From NCBI RefSeq assembly GCF_000176855.2, contig NC_015138.1:3286001-3350000 (forward strand): a DNA stretch of 64,000 nucleotides. The letters are read 5' to 3'. Position numbers and translations under genes: made by a program. Under the pieces are notes generated by a model, which had not been told where the DNA came from, did not search any database, and saw nothing but the letters and a program-made list of their open reading frames with translations. The DNA comes from Paracidovorax avenae ATCC 19860. Its GTDB lineage: Bacteria; Pseudomonadota; Gammaproteobacteria; Burkholderiales; Burkholderiaceae_C. How positions within the stretch are numbered: the first letter of the stretch is position 1; every line of letters begins with the position of its first letter. Below, piece after piece: positions 56,386 through 64,000 of this stretch.

Positions 56386-57342
56386 TCAGCGGTGGCGCAG
56401 GCGCGGGTTGGCGACGATGCCGCACAGGTCGGCCAGCGTGACGAGGATCAGGTAGCCCGCGCAGAAGATCATGGCGCAGGCCTGCACCAGCGGCATGTCC
56501 CGCTGGGTCACGCCATCGACCATGAGCTTGGCGATGCCCGGGTAATTGAAGATGGTCTCGATGATGATCACGCCGCCCAGCAGGTACGACAGCGATAGCG
56601 CCACTGCGTTGGCGATGGGCCCCACCGCATTGGGCAGCGCATGCGCCATCACGGTGCGCAGCGGCGAGGCGCCCTTGAGCCGGACCATTTCGATGTAGGG
56701 GGCCTGCAGCTGGTCGCTGACGGCCGCGCGGGTCATGCGCATCATTTGCGCCACGATCACGCAACACAGGCTGAGCACCGGCATCGCGAAGGCGCGCAGC
56801 ATCTGGCCCACGGATTCGATGTCGTTCACATAGGACAGGGCGGGCAGCCAGCGCAGCTGCACCGCGAACACCAGCACCGCGAGGGTGGCGACCAGGAACT
56901 CCGGCACGGACACCACCGCCACCGCCCCGGTGGAAACCACCCGGTCGAACCACGAGCCCCGCCACACCGCGCAGGCGATGCCGAGCGCCAGCGCGATGGG
57001 CACCGAGAACAGCGCCGTCACCGCCGCGAGCAGCAGCGAATTGGGCAGCCGGCTCGCGATCAGTTCGCCCACCGGCATCTGCGTGGTGGCCGACATGCCC
57101 AGGTCGCCCCGGACCGCCCCGCCCAGCCAGCGCACGTAGCGCAGGGGCGCGGGCACATCCAGCCCCATCTGCGATCGCAGCGCGGCCAGCGCCTCGGGCG
57201 TGGCGTCCTGGCCGAGCTGCTCCTGCGCGGCATCGCCGGGCAGCACGGCCGTGATGGCGAACACGACGGCCGACACCGCGAGCAGCGACAGCAGCGCGAG
57301 CAGCACGCGCTGCGCCAGGAGCTTGAGAATCACACGGTTCAT
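56386..57342 (-). CDS. ABC permease, DppB type
   Basis: 318-residue permease with six helices. MNRVILKLLAQRVLLALLSLLAVSAVVFAI is a typical DppB first helix; LGMSATTQMPVGELIASRLPNSLLLAAVTALF and the EAA loop VRLKGASPLRTVMAHALPNAVGPIANA identify the family. ATG 57342 is chosen; the longer in-frame start at 57396 adds eighteen atypical residues. It follows the binding-protein gene by a 297-bp structured gap. Confidence 0.92.
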   Translation of the reverse strand: MNRVILKLLAQRVLLALLSLLAVSAVVFAITAVLPGDAAQEQLGQDATPEALAALRSQMGLDVPAPLRYVRWLGGAVRGDLGMSATTQMPVGELIASRLPNSLLLAAVTALFSVPIALALGIACAVWRGSWFDRVVSTGAVAVVSVPEFLVATLAVLVFAVQLRWLPALSYVNDIESVGQMLRAFAMPVLSLCCVIVAQMMRMTRAAVSDQLQAPYIEMVRLKGASPLRTVMAHALPNAVGPIANAVALSLSYLLGGVIIIETIFNYPGIAKLMVDGVTQRDMPLVQACAMIFCAGYLILVTLADLCGIVANPRLRHR

Positions 57343-57639
57343 GAAGGGTCCGATCCGTATCCGTTTTCCATCGCATTGCGGGTCACCCGCAGCCACTGCA
57401 ACCGGCGCGGCGCCACCCGCCCGAGGCCGCGGAGCAGGCCACGCCAGCAGACGCCGTGGAACCGGCTTCGCCGGGCCACTGGCGCCATCACCCTGCCCGC
57501 CTTGCGCAGCAAGGCGAGAAAGGGGCTGAGGCCCGCGGCTCCGAGCCTGCCTGCGCAGGCTTGGACGTGCCCGAAGAGCTGCCGGCTCCGACGGCTGCGC
57601 GGAAGCGGCGCAGCCGCTCAGGGGGGTGTTTTCCAGACC
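57343..57639 (-). repeat. Stem-loop-rich gap between binding-protein and permease genes
   Basis: No gene is visible. Four separate perfect small hairpins occur: CCGGC TTC GCCGG (57462–57474), GCCTTGC GCA GCAAGGC (57499–57515), AGCCTGC CTGC GCAGGCT (57544–57561) and AGCGGC GCA GCCGCT (57604–57618). On the minus strand they come right after the binding-protein stop. Such structures between a binding-protein and permease gene commonly stabilise the upstream message or cut read-through. The stretch looks like a dispersed intergenic repeat of this group, but copies elsewhere are not visible here. Confidence 0.55.
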
Positions 57640-59259
57640 TCAAGCCTCCAGCCACACGTGTTCCGCAAACGCATAGCCCATCAGGCCTCCCAGCGGTATC
57701 GGCGACAGCCCCTTGAGCCTGGAACTATGGCCGTCGATGCTGGCGAGGAACAGCGGAATGCCGATGCCCGCGTCCTGGTGGATCATGGTCTGCATGTCGG
57801 CATACATCTGCTTGCGCTTGGCCTGGTCGGTCTCGGCGCGTGCGGCCACGAGCAGTTGGTCGAACTGGGGGCTCTTCCAGCGCGACTCGTTCCACGCCGC
57901 GTCGGACTTGAAGAACTGCGTGAGCAGCGTGTCCGCGCTGGGGCGGGGATTCACGTTGCCGAAGCCCACCGGGTTGGTCAGCCAGTGGTTGGACCAGTAG
58001 CCGTCGGCCGGCATGCGCTTGACGTCCAGGTCCAGGCCGATGCGCTGGCCCGACTGCTGCAGCAACAGCGCGATCTCGGTGGAATACATCGCCGCCGGCG
58101 AGGTGACCATCGGGATCTTGCCCGTCACGCCCGACTTCTGCAGGTGGAACCTGGCCTTGTCCAGGTCGAAGGTGCGCTGCGGCAGGCCAGCGAAGTAGAA
58201 GCGGTTCGTCGGATCAACGGGCTGGTCGTTGCCCAGCACCGCGTAGTCGAGCGCGATGGTCTTCTTCATCTGCTCGCGGTCGAACAGGTGCTTCATCGCC
58301 AGGACGAAGTCCGGGTTCGCTCCCGGGCCCATGTCCTTGCGCAGGATGAGGTCGGAGTACTGCCCCGACTGCGTGGTGAAAATCGCATAGCCCGGCGTGC
58401 CCTTGACGCGGGCCACGGCCCGGGGATTCACCGAGGCGACGAGGTCCATGCCGCCGGACAGCAGCGCGTTCACGCGCGCCGTCTCGTCGCCGATGCCCAC
58501 GAACTCGATCTCGTCCAGGTAGGGCTTGCCGGGTTTCCAGTAGGCATCGTTGCGCACCACCAGGGAGCGCACGCCGGGCTTGAACTCCTTGAGCTTGTAC
58601 GGACCGGTGCCGATGCCGGCGTTGAAGTCGGTGGTACCGTTCTTGACGATATGGAAGTGGAAGGTACCCAGTATCACGGGCAGGTCGGCATTGGGCTGCG
58701 AAAGCACCACCGTCACCTCGCCGGGGCCGGAGGCCTTCACGCTGTCGATCTGGTCGGCCAGCGCCTTGGCCTTGGAGGCCGTGGCCGGATCCTTGTGGCG
58801 CATGAGCGAGAACACCACGTCTTCGGGTTCCAGGGCCTTGCCGTCGTGGAAGACCACGCCCTTGCGCAGCTTGAAGACCCAGGTCTTCGCGTCGGCCGTG
58901 GAGTGCGACTCGGCCAGCGCCGGCTGGGGCGTGAGGCTGCCGTCCAGCGAGAACAGCCCGTTGTAGAGCATGTTGCCGCGCGAATAGTCCGTCTGGTTGG
59001 ACTGCTTGGCCGGGTCCAGCGTGTCGGTGGCGGCCGCGGTGGCGCCCGCCACGCGGATGCGCCCTCCCCGCCGCGGCGTCTGCGCATGCGCACTGGCAGC
59101 CATGGTGGCGAGGCCGCCCGCCAGGGAGGCCTGCATGCCCCCCGCGAGGAACATGGCCAGCACATCGCGACGCGATGCACCGCGTGCCAGCGACTGCATC
59201 ACGCGCTGGCTCTCTGCGGGGCCGACGAGGCGGTCGAACTCGGGGATTTTGTCGCTCAT
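57640..59259 (-). CDS. Family 5 ABC substrate-binding protein, Tat-exported
   Basis: 539-residue periplasmic binding protein of the peptide/opine/nickel family. The N-terminus has a twin-arginine motif (ASRRDVLAMFLAGG, about residues 30–43) ahead of a hydrophobic stretch ending in SAHAQ, so export by Tat is likely. Domain landmarks: RIRVAG...DTLDPAKQSNQ, FKLRKGVVFHDGKALEPEDVVFSLMRH, NAGIGTGPYKLKEFKPG and LSGGMDLVASVNP. Ligand not predictable. Start ATG 59259 has AAGGAG. It lies 74 bp after the FAD oxidase gene. Confidence 0.92.
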   Translation of the reverse strand: MSDKIPEFDRLVGPAESQRVMQSLARGASRRDVLAMFLAGGMQASLAGGLATMAASAHAQTPRRGGRIRVAGATAAATDTLDPAKQSNQTDYSRGNMLYNGLFSLDGSLTPQPALAESHSTADAKTWVFKLRKGVVFHDGKALEPEDVVFSLMRHKDPATASKAKALADQIDSVKASGPGEVTVVLSQPNADLPVILGTFHFHIVKNGTTDFNAGIGTGPYKLKEFKPGVRSLVVRNDAYWKPGKPYLDEIEFVGIGDETARVNALLSGGMDLVASVNPRAVARVKGTPGYAIFTTQSGQYSDLILRKDMGPGANPDFVLAMKHLFDREQMKKTIALDYAVLGNDQPVDPTNRFYFAGLPQRTFDLDKARFHLQKSGVTGKIPMVTSPAAMYSTEIALLLQQSGQRIGLDLDVKRMPADGYWSNHWLTNPVGFGNVNPRPSADTLLTQFFKSDAAWNESRWKSPQFDQLLVAARAETDQAKRKQMYADMQTMIHQDAGIGIPLFLASIDGHSSRLKGLSPIPLGGLMGYAFAEHVWLEA

Positions 59260-59333
59260 GGTGGACTCCTTGTGGGACCTGGGGAAAGGGAAGTAAGGGA
59301 CGGCAGAGAAAAAGCGGAGCGATGGCAGCGGCA

Positions 59334-60623
59334 TCAGCCGAGCCGGTCCTTGAGGCGGTAATAGAGCCCCACGGCCGGCAGGAACCAGGGCGGGCCGAAG
59401 TGCCCGGGAATGGCCGGCCATTCGCGGCCGCGCCACGGGTTGGCCGCGGCATTGCCGGCCATCACCTCGGCCATGCATTGCCCCATGTGGACGGACATCT
59501 GCGTGCCGTGCCCGCTGTAGCCCATCGAGTGGAAGACACCGTCGCGCTCGCCGGCATGGGGCAGGCGGTCCTGCGTCATGTCCACGAGTCCGCCCCAGCA
59601 GTGGTCGATGCGTACCTGCCCGAGTTGCGGAAAGGTCTCGGCGAGCCCCCGCCGCAGGATCTCGCCGCTGGCCGCATCCTGCTGGGGACTGGAGACCGCG
59701 AATTTCGCGCGCCCGCCGAACACCAGGCGGTGGTCTGCCATGAGGCGGAAGTAATGATGGATATTGGCAATCGTCACGTAGGTGCGGCGGCCGGCCAGCA
59801 GGGCCTGCGCGCGCTCTGCGCCCAGCGGCTCCGTCACCACGATGAAGCTGCCGATCGGCACGATGCGCCGGCGCAGCCAGCCGAACGTGCCATAGCTGCC
59901 ATGGCGCGAGGCGCCGGTGGCCAGCAGCACCTGCTTCGCCTCGACCGGGCCGCGGGCCGTGTGCAGGCGGTGGGCCTGGCCCTGCAGCCGCTCGAGGCGG
60001 TCCACGCGGGTGCCCAGGTGGATCTGCGCGCCGTGGCGCACCGCGGCGCGGGCCAGGCCCAGCGCGAAGCGCCCCATGTGCATCTGGCCACTGCGCTTGT
60101 AGAGCAGGCCGCCGACGAAGCGGTCGCTCTGCACTTCCGCGGCAACGCGGGCCGCGTCGAGCACCTCGACATCGGTATCGACGCCGTCGGCGACGAGCCT
60201 CTCGGCGCTGCGCCGCAGCGCGTCCAGGTGCTGCGGCCGGGTGGCGAGCTTGAGCTTGCCGTGCCGCAGGAAGTCGCAATCGATGGCCTCTTCGCGCACC
60301 AGCCGCGCCACCGTGTCCACCGCGGCATCGTAGGCGTGGTACCAGGCGCGCGCCTGCTCCACGCCGACGCGTGCGGCCACGTCGGCATAGTCCACGGCCA
60401 GCCCGTTGTTCACGTGGCCGCCATTGCGGCCCGACGCCTCCGGCGCCACGGTCTCGCCCGCTTCCAGCACCACCACGCTGGCGCCCTGCCGGGCCAGGGC
60501 ATGGGCCGCGGACAGCCCCGTGAAGCCCGCGCCCACGATGGCCACGTCCACCCGCGCAGGCAGGCCGGGCGTGGGCGTCGCCAGCGGCGGCAGCGAATCG
60601 AGCCAGTAGGAATCGAGCTTCAT
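59334..60623 (-). CDS. FAD-dependent oxidase, PuuB/DAO family
   Basis: 429-residue amine/amino-acid oxidase of the DAO superfamily. VDVAIVGAGFTGLSAAHALARQGASVVVLEAG binds FAD, ASGRNGGHVNNGL is the GRNGG motif, and WGGLVDMTQDRLPHAG and GYSGHGTQMSVHMGQ are the C-terminal FAD/substrate blocks, most like gamma-glutamylputrescine oxidoreductase (PuuB). It would turn an imported amine into an aldehyde and ammonia or a smaller amine. No PuuA or PuuD gene is near, so the true substrate is open. Confidence 0.87.
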   Translation of the reverse strand: MKLDSYWLDSLPPLATPTPGLPARVDVAIVGAGFTGLSAAHALARQGASVVVLEAGETVAPEASGRNGGHVNNGLAVDYADVAARVGVEQARAWYHAYDAAVDTVARLVREEAIDCDFLRHGKLKLATRPQHLDALRRSAERLVADGVDTDVEVLDAARVAAEVQSDRFVGGLLYKRSGQMHMGRFALGLARAAVRHGAQIHLGTRVDRLERLQGQAHRLHTARGPVEAKQVLLATGASRHGSYGTFGWLRRRIVPIGSFIVVTEPLGAERAQALLAGRRTYVTIANIHHYFRLMADHRLVFGGRAKFAVSSPQQDAASGEILRRGLAETFPQLGQVRIDHCWGGLVDMTQDRLPHAGERDGVFHSMGYSGHGTQMSVHMGQCMAEVMAGNAAANPWRGREWPAIPGHFGPPWFLPAVGLYYRLKDRLG

Positions 60624-60680
60624 GGAAGGGCTGCGAAAGGTGGTGGGCGGAGCATCAGGCCGGGCGCGCTGTGCACCGGA

Positions 60681-61346
60681 TCAGAGACCGACGACGCCGG
60701 CCAGGCCGCCGATATCCTGGATCTCGGTGTAGCGGTAGGCCGGGTTGCCCGGGCCATGGCCGCGGTTCACGAACACCTTGTTCACGATGCCGATGTCGTC
60801 GGCCGACATCAGGTCGTAACGCAGGCTGGACGACACGTGCAGCACATCCTCGGGATTGCAGCCCAGCGAATCGAACATGAACTCGAACGCCTTCAGGCGC
60901 GGCTTGTAGGCCTGCGCCATCTGCGCGGTATAGACGCGGTGGAACGGCGCGCCCAGCATGTCCACGTTGCGGTGGATCTGGTCGTCCGAGGCATTGGAGA
61001 GGATCACGAGCGGAATCTCCCTGGCCACCCTGGCGAGGCCGGCGGGCACGTCGGCATGCGGTCCCCAGGTCGGCACGGCGTCATAGTAGCGCTGGGCCTC
61101 GTGGTCGAAATACTGGAGGTTCCATTTCCTGCACAGCCGGCGGATCGCGTTCTTCAGTACCTGCTCGTAGGGCTGCCAGTCGCCCAGCACCTCGTCGAAA
61201 CGGTAGGCCGTGAAATCGGCGACGAACTGCTCCATGCGGTCGGCAGGCACGCGATCGGCGAACATCTCGCGGGCCATCTCCCCCATGCGGAAACGCGTGA
61301 GCGTGCCGTAGCAGTCGAAGGTGATGTACTTGGGACGGAAAGTCAT
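60681..61346 (-). CDS. HAD-superfamily type II haloacid-dehalogenase-like hydrolase
   Basis: 221-residue HAD hydrolase. The nucleophile Asp is in ITFDCYGTLTRF, the Ser/Asn motif II in LVILSNASDDQIHRN, the motif III lysine in AYKPRLKAFEFMF and the acidic end in SSLRYDLMSADDIGI. This matches L-2-haloacid dehalogenase-type proteins, though many members are phosphatases. First gene of the eight-gene minus-strand operon, 57 bp before the FAD oxidase. Whether dehalogenation is the real activity is unknown. Confidence 0.87.
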   Translation of the reverse strand: MTFRPKYITFDCYGTLTRFRMGEMAREMFADRVPADRMEQFVADFTAYRFDEVLGDWQPYEQVLKNAIRRLCRKWNLQYFDHEAQRYYDAVPTWGPHADVPAGLARVAREIPLVILSNASDDQIHRNVDMLGAPFHRVYTAQMAQAYKPRLKAFEFMFDSLGCNPEDVLHVSSSLRYDLMSADDIGIVNKVFVNRGHGPGNPAYRYTEIQDIGGLAGVVGL

Positions 61347-61970
61347 GGTCTCGGTTTCCTGAGGTTCTCTCGGGTTTGTGCCGGTCACCGACCGGGGCGG
61401 GCCGCCGGGTGCCTGAGCGCCCTGTGCGACGTTTTCATTACGAACTGATTGAAGCACGCGGCTTCGCGGCCATCGTTGGGAATTGCGGGGGCGGCACGCG
61501 AGAAAATTGCGGTTTGCAGGGGCCCCGGCGGCATGCTGTGCGGCGCGCACCGCTTGCGTGCGGAACTGCACCGTTGGTGCGCCGCAGCAGGCGCGCCAGG
61601 CACGCTTTTGAAGCATGGCACCCCGTCCGCGCCATGCCGCAGCCACGCGCGTGCGGCCCGGCAGCAGGGCGAACGCATTGCAGCGCGGAAGAAAACGTGG
61701 AGGAGCATGGTGCGTCGGATCCGTGAAAAAGGCACCGCTCGCCAGGGGCGCCGCGGTGATGGGTGATCCTAGGCAACAACCCCTGGCATTTGTGTCCGTT
61801 GGCGGGGGCCGCGCCGCAGCGAATTGCAAAACCACCCCATCGCGCAGACGAAGCTTGCAAGTTGCGGGCAAACCCCTAGCGCGCTCTGGCACGGCATGCG
61901 GATGTCGTCCAAGATAGGACCACCGTGCACGGGGCCACACCCCTCTTTCGCCCACCAAAGGACTTCGCCG
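61347..61970. other. Intergenic region between divergent operons, no gene seen
   Basis: 624 bp between the HAD gene (minus) and the double-GNAT gene (plus). Several short frames cross it but none has a ribosome-binding site, plausible protein composition or family match. It is less GC-rich near 61430–61530 and must hold the promoters for both directions. I could not assign -35/-10 boxes or an operator with confidence. Confidence 0.6.
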
Positions 61971-62864
61971 ATGCTTTCCACCCCTTCGCTCGCCGCCGGC
62001 CCCGTCGCCGACGATGGCGTGCTGATCCGCCCCATGACCGAGGCCGACCTCACCCAGGCGCATGCGCTGTCGGCGGAACTGCGCTGGCCGCACCGCCCCA
62101 GCGACTGGGCACAGATGTTCGCGCACGCGCAGGGCCTGGTGGCCGAACGCGACGGGCAGATCGTCGCCACCGCGCAGCGCTGGCTCTGGGGCGAACGGCA
62201 TGCCTGCATCGGCCTGGTGATCGTCACGCCGGCCTGCCAGGGCCGCCGCATCGGCCACCGCCTCATGAATGCGCTGCTCGAAGGAATGGAGGACCGCACC
62301 GTCCTGCTGCACGCCACGGCCGAGGGCCGGGGACTCTACGAACGCCTGGGCTTTATCCGCACCGGCGAGATCCGCCAGCACCAGGGCACGGCCCTGTCCA
62401 CGCCGCTGATCGCGCTGGAGCCGGGCTGGCGCCTGCGCCCTGCCGGCCTCAACGAGGCCGGGGCCCTGCGGCGCCTGGATGCCGAGGCGCGCGGCATGCC
62501 GCGCGACGCACTGGTCGATGACCTCGCGGCCACGGCCGAAGCCTGCGTCGTGCTGGTGGACCAGGACGCCACGCCGCGCGGCTTCGCCATGCTGCGCCGC
62601 TTCGGCCGCGGCCACGCCATCGGCCCCGTGGTGGCGCCGGACGCCCAGGGCGCGAAAGCCCTCATCGCACACCTCGCGGGCCTGAACGCGGGCCATTTCA
62701 CGCGCATCGACATCGACTGGGCCAGCGGCCTCGCCGAATGGCTGGAGAGCATCGGCCTGCTCCGGGTGGACGCCCCCACCACCATGGTGCGCGGCACCCC
62801 GCTGGAGGCGCCGCCGGAGGGCGGCGCGCACCTCTTCGCGATCGTGACGCAGGCGGTCGGCTGA
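61971..62864 (+). CDS. Tandem GNAT-domain acetyltransferase
   Basis: 297 residues with two GNAT-like halves. The first (LIRPMTEADLTQAHALSAELRWPHRPSDW, then IGLVIVTPACQGRRIGHRLMNALLEGM, the acetyl-CoA loop) is complete. The second (from WRLRPAGLNEAGALRRLDAEARGMPRDALVDDL) resembles the ligand-binding half of two-domain acetyltransferases and lacks a clear pyrophosphate loop. Target unknown. ATG 61971 has AAAGGA upstream; the frame is open further 5' without a good start. Its stop overlaps the ghrA start. Confidence 0.88.
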   Translation: MLSTPSLAAGPVADDGVLIRPMTEADLTQAHALSAELRWPHRPSDWAQMFAHAQGLVAERDGQIVATAQRWLWGERHACIGLVIVTPACQGRRIGHRLMNALLEGMEDRTVLLHATAEGRGLYERLGFIRTGEIRQHQGTALSTPLIALEPGWRLRPAGLNEAGALRRLDAEARGMPRDALVDDLAATAEACVVLVDQDATPRGFAMLRRFGRGHAIGPVVAPDAQGAKALIAHLAGLNAGHFTRIDIDWASGLAEWLESIGLLRVDAPTTMVRGTPLEAPPEGGAHLFAIVTQAVG

Positions 62865-63790
62865 TGGTGTTCCTCTACAAATCCGACGCCGTGCGCGGCC
62901 GCCAGTGGGCCGAGGTATTCGCCGCCCAGGCGCCGGACGTGGAGTTCCGCATCTGGCCCGACGTAGGCGACGCGGAGCGGGTGCGCTTTCTCGCGGCCTG
63001 GGAACCGCCCCCGGACATCGCCACGCGCTTTCCCCGGCTGCAGGTGCTGTTTTCCTCAGGCGCCGGCGTGGATCAGTTCGACTTGTCCGCGCTGCCGCCG
63101 CAGTTGCCCGTGGTACGCATGGTGGAGCCGGGCATCGTGCGCGGCATGGTGGAATACGTCTGCCACGCCGTGCTCGACCTGCACCGCGACATGCCGCAAT
63201 ACCGGCGCCAGCAGCAGATGGCCGAATGGCAGCCGCTGCCGGTGCGCACCGCCGCGGAGCGCCGCGTGGGCGTGCTGGGCCTGGGATCGCTGGGCCAGGC
63301 CGTGCTCGCGCAACTCGCGGGCTTCGGGTTCGCCTGCGCGGGCTGGAGCCGGTCGCGCCACGCCGTACCCGGCGTGCAGTGCTTCGCGGGCGAGGACGAA
63401 CTGCCCGCATTCCTCGCTCGCACCGACATCCTGGTCTGCCTGCTGCCGCTCACGGACGCCACGCGCGGCTTCCTCGACGCCGGGCTGTTCGCCCGACTGC
63501 CGCAGGGCGCCAGCCTCGTGCACGTGGGCCGCGGCCCGCAGCTGCGGGAAGCGGACCTGCTGGCCGCGCTCGCCACAGGGCAGATCGCCGAGGCCGTGCT
63601 CGACGTGGCCGACCCCGAGCCGCTTCCCGCCACGCACGCCTTGTGGCGGCACCCCCGCGTGCGCCTGACGCCGCACATCGCAAGCATGACGCAGCCGCGC
63701 ACCGCTGCGGCCGCAGCCATCGCCAACCTGCGCCGCTACGAGGCGGGCGAGCCCATGGAAGGCCTGGTGGACCGGGGCCGCGGCTACTGA
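62864..63790 (+). CDS. ghrA: Glyoxylate/hydroxypyruvate reductase A type
   Basis: 308-residue D-2-hydroxyacid dehydrogenase of the GhrA branch. RRVGVLGLGSLGQAVLAQLAGFGF is the NAD(P)-binding fold; FSSGAGVDQFD, VRMVEPGIVRGMVEYVCHAVLDLHRDMPQYRRQQ and VHVGRGPQLREADLLAALATGQIAEAVLDVADPEPLP contain the catalytic Arg/Glu region, and TPHIASMTQPRTAAAA the catalytic His. Reduces glyoxylate or hydroxypyruvate. ATG 62864 overlaps the upstream stop (TGATG), implying coupling. Confidence 0.9.
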   Translation: MVFLYKSDAVRGRQWAEVFAAQAPDVEFRIWPDVGDAERVRFLAAWEPPPDIATRFPRLQVLFSSGAGVDQFDLSALPPQLPVVRMVEPGIVRGMVEYVCHAVLDLHRDMPQYRRQQQMAEWQPLPVRTAAERRVGVLGLGSLGQAVLAQLAGFGFACAGWSRSRHAVPGVQCFAGEDELPAFLARTDILVCLLPLTDATRGFLDAGLFARLPQGASLVHVGRGPQLREADLLAALATGQIAEAVLDVADPEPLPATHALWRHPRVRLTPHIASMTQPRTAAAAAIANLRRYEAGEPMEGLVDRGRGY

Positions 63791-63953
63791 GCGCTGATCC
63801 CCGCCGCACGATCTGCCGTTCGGCCCCGCACAACCGCAGCCTGCTTTGCAGCGGGGGTGGAAAGCAGCACCAAGGCGGAAGCCGCCCGTCCTAAGCTGTA
63901 CGGCATCGACAGCCCTGTCCATTCCATTCCGCTTCCGGAGGAGCCCCCACGCC

Positions 63954-64000
63954 ATGAACCAGATCACCGACCTGTCCTCGCTCGCCTCGCTCGACGCCAT
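63954..64000 (+). CDS. N-terminal start of a gene cut by the window end
   Basis: ATG 63954 follows GGAGGAG at about eight bases and opens a frame beginning MNQITDLSSLASLDA that runs off the edge. The strong ribosome-binding site supports a real gene. Fifteen residues are not enough to name it. Confidence 0.6.
   Translation, partial: MNQITDLSSLASLDA

Noticed and set aside
61385..61735. 116-codon minus-strand frame in the gap upstream of the HAD gene
   Set aside because: No ribosome-binding site, many Cys/Arg/Pro residues typical of non-coding GC-rich frames, and no domain.
61880..61910. Sigma54-like TGGCACG followed by GC bases
   Set aside because: The GG/GC spacing of a -24/-12 promoter is not met.

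Overview
The window is a chromosomal, core-genome stretch of a high-GC betaproteobacterium. Gene content, very high third-position GC and the arrangement gntR–sdhCDAB–sdhE–gltA beside mdh/acnB fit Comamonadaceae, most likely Acidovorax/Paracidovorax; this is inference, since no rRNA lies in the window. I see no tRNA, rRNA, insertion sequence, prophage or CRISPR array. The two ends cut genes.

Layout. 1–3.6 kb: an orphan membrane sensor kinase, a DUF427 protein, a 135-bp tandem duplication carrying DnaA boxes and covarying palindromes, and a 2Fe-2S ferredoxin. 3.7–11.6 kb: a membrane-anchored DUF2235 hydrolase, then a housekeeping run ribB(X)–ribH–nusB–aminotransferase–ybgC–tolQRA, without tolB/pal. 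11.7–16.4 kb: a di-haem peroxidase, a lipoprotein phosphatase and an MFS transporter. 16.5–23.6 kb: cyoABCD (bo3 quinol oxidase), a SURF1 assembly factor and a RegB/RegA-type redox two-component system read in the same direction, so an oxidase sits beside a plausible redox sensor. 23.6–29.5 kb: TauE/SafE exporter with a divergent LysR regulator, a TrhP-like U32 protein, a small membrane protein divergent from an XRE/MmyB-type regulator, and an SbmA-type peptide transporter.

29.6–42.2 kb is a TCA-cycle block. On the minus strand: acnB, a secreted Ala/Lys-rich protein, a CitE-like lyase, trans-aconitate methyltransferase (tam) and mdh. On the plus strand: a GntR/UTRA regulator and sdhCDAB–sdhE–gltA. 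The mdh/gntR intergenic region holds a perfect 12-bp palindrome inside the gntR promoter spacer and next to the mdh -35 box, a strong candidate operator.

42.2–51.1 kb: small membrane protein, GNAT, GlxA-type regulator, formaldehyde detoxification pair frmA–fghA, a possible small leader ORF and hairpin before eptA (lipid A phosphoethanolamine transferase), a LysR regulator and a chemoreceptor. 61.3 down to 51.2 kb (minus strand) is a likely eight-gene catabolic operon: HAD hydrolase, PuuB-like FAD oxidase, oligopeptide-type ABC transporter, tartrate/D-malate-type dehydrogenase and succinate-semialdehyde dehydrogenase, with a stem-loop-rich gap between the binding-protein and permease genes. 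The end holds a double-GNAT protein, a GhrA-type 2-ketoacid reductase and the start of another gene.

No unmistakable new system is present. The most interesting signals are the duplicated DnaA-box/palindrome unit, the GntR operator, the cyo/RegBA coupling and its upstream palindrome, the acnB–lyase–tam–mdh arrangement, and the uncharacterised catabolic operon.
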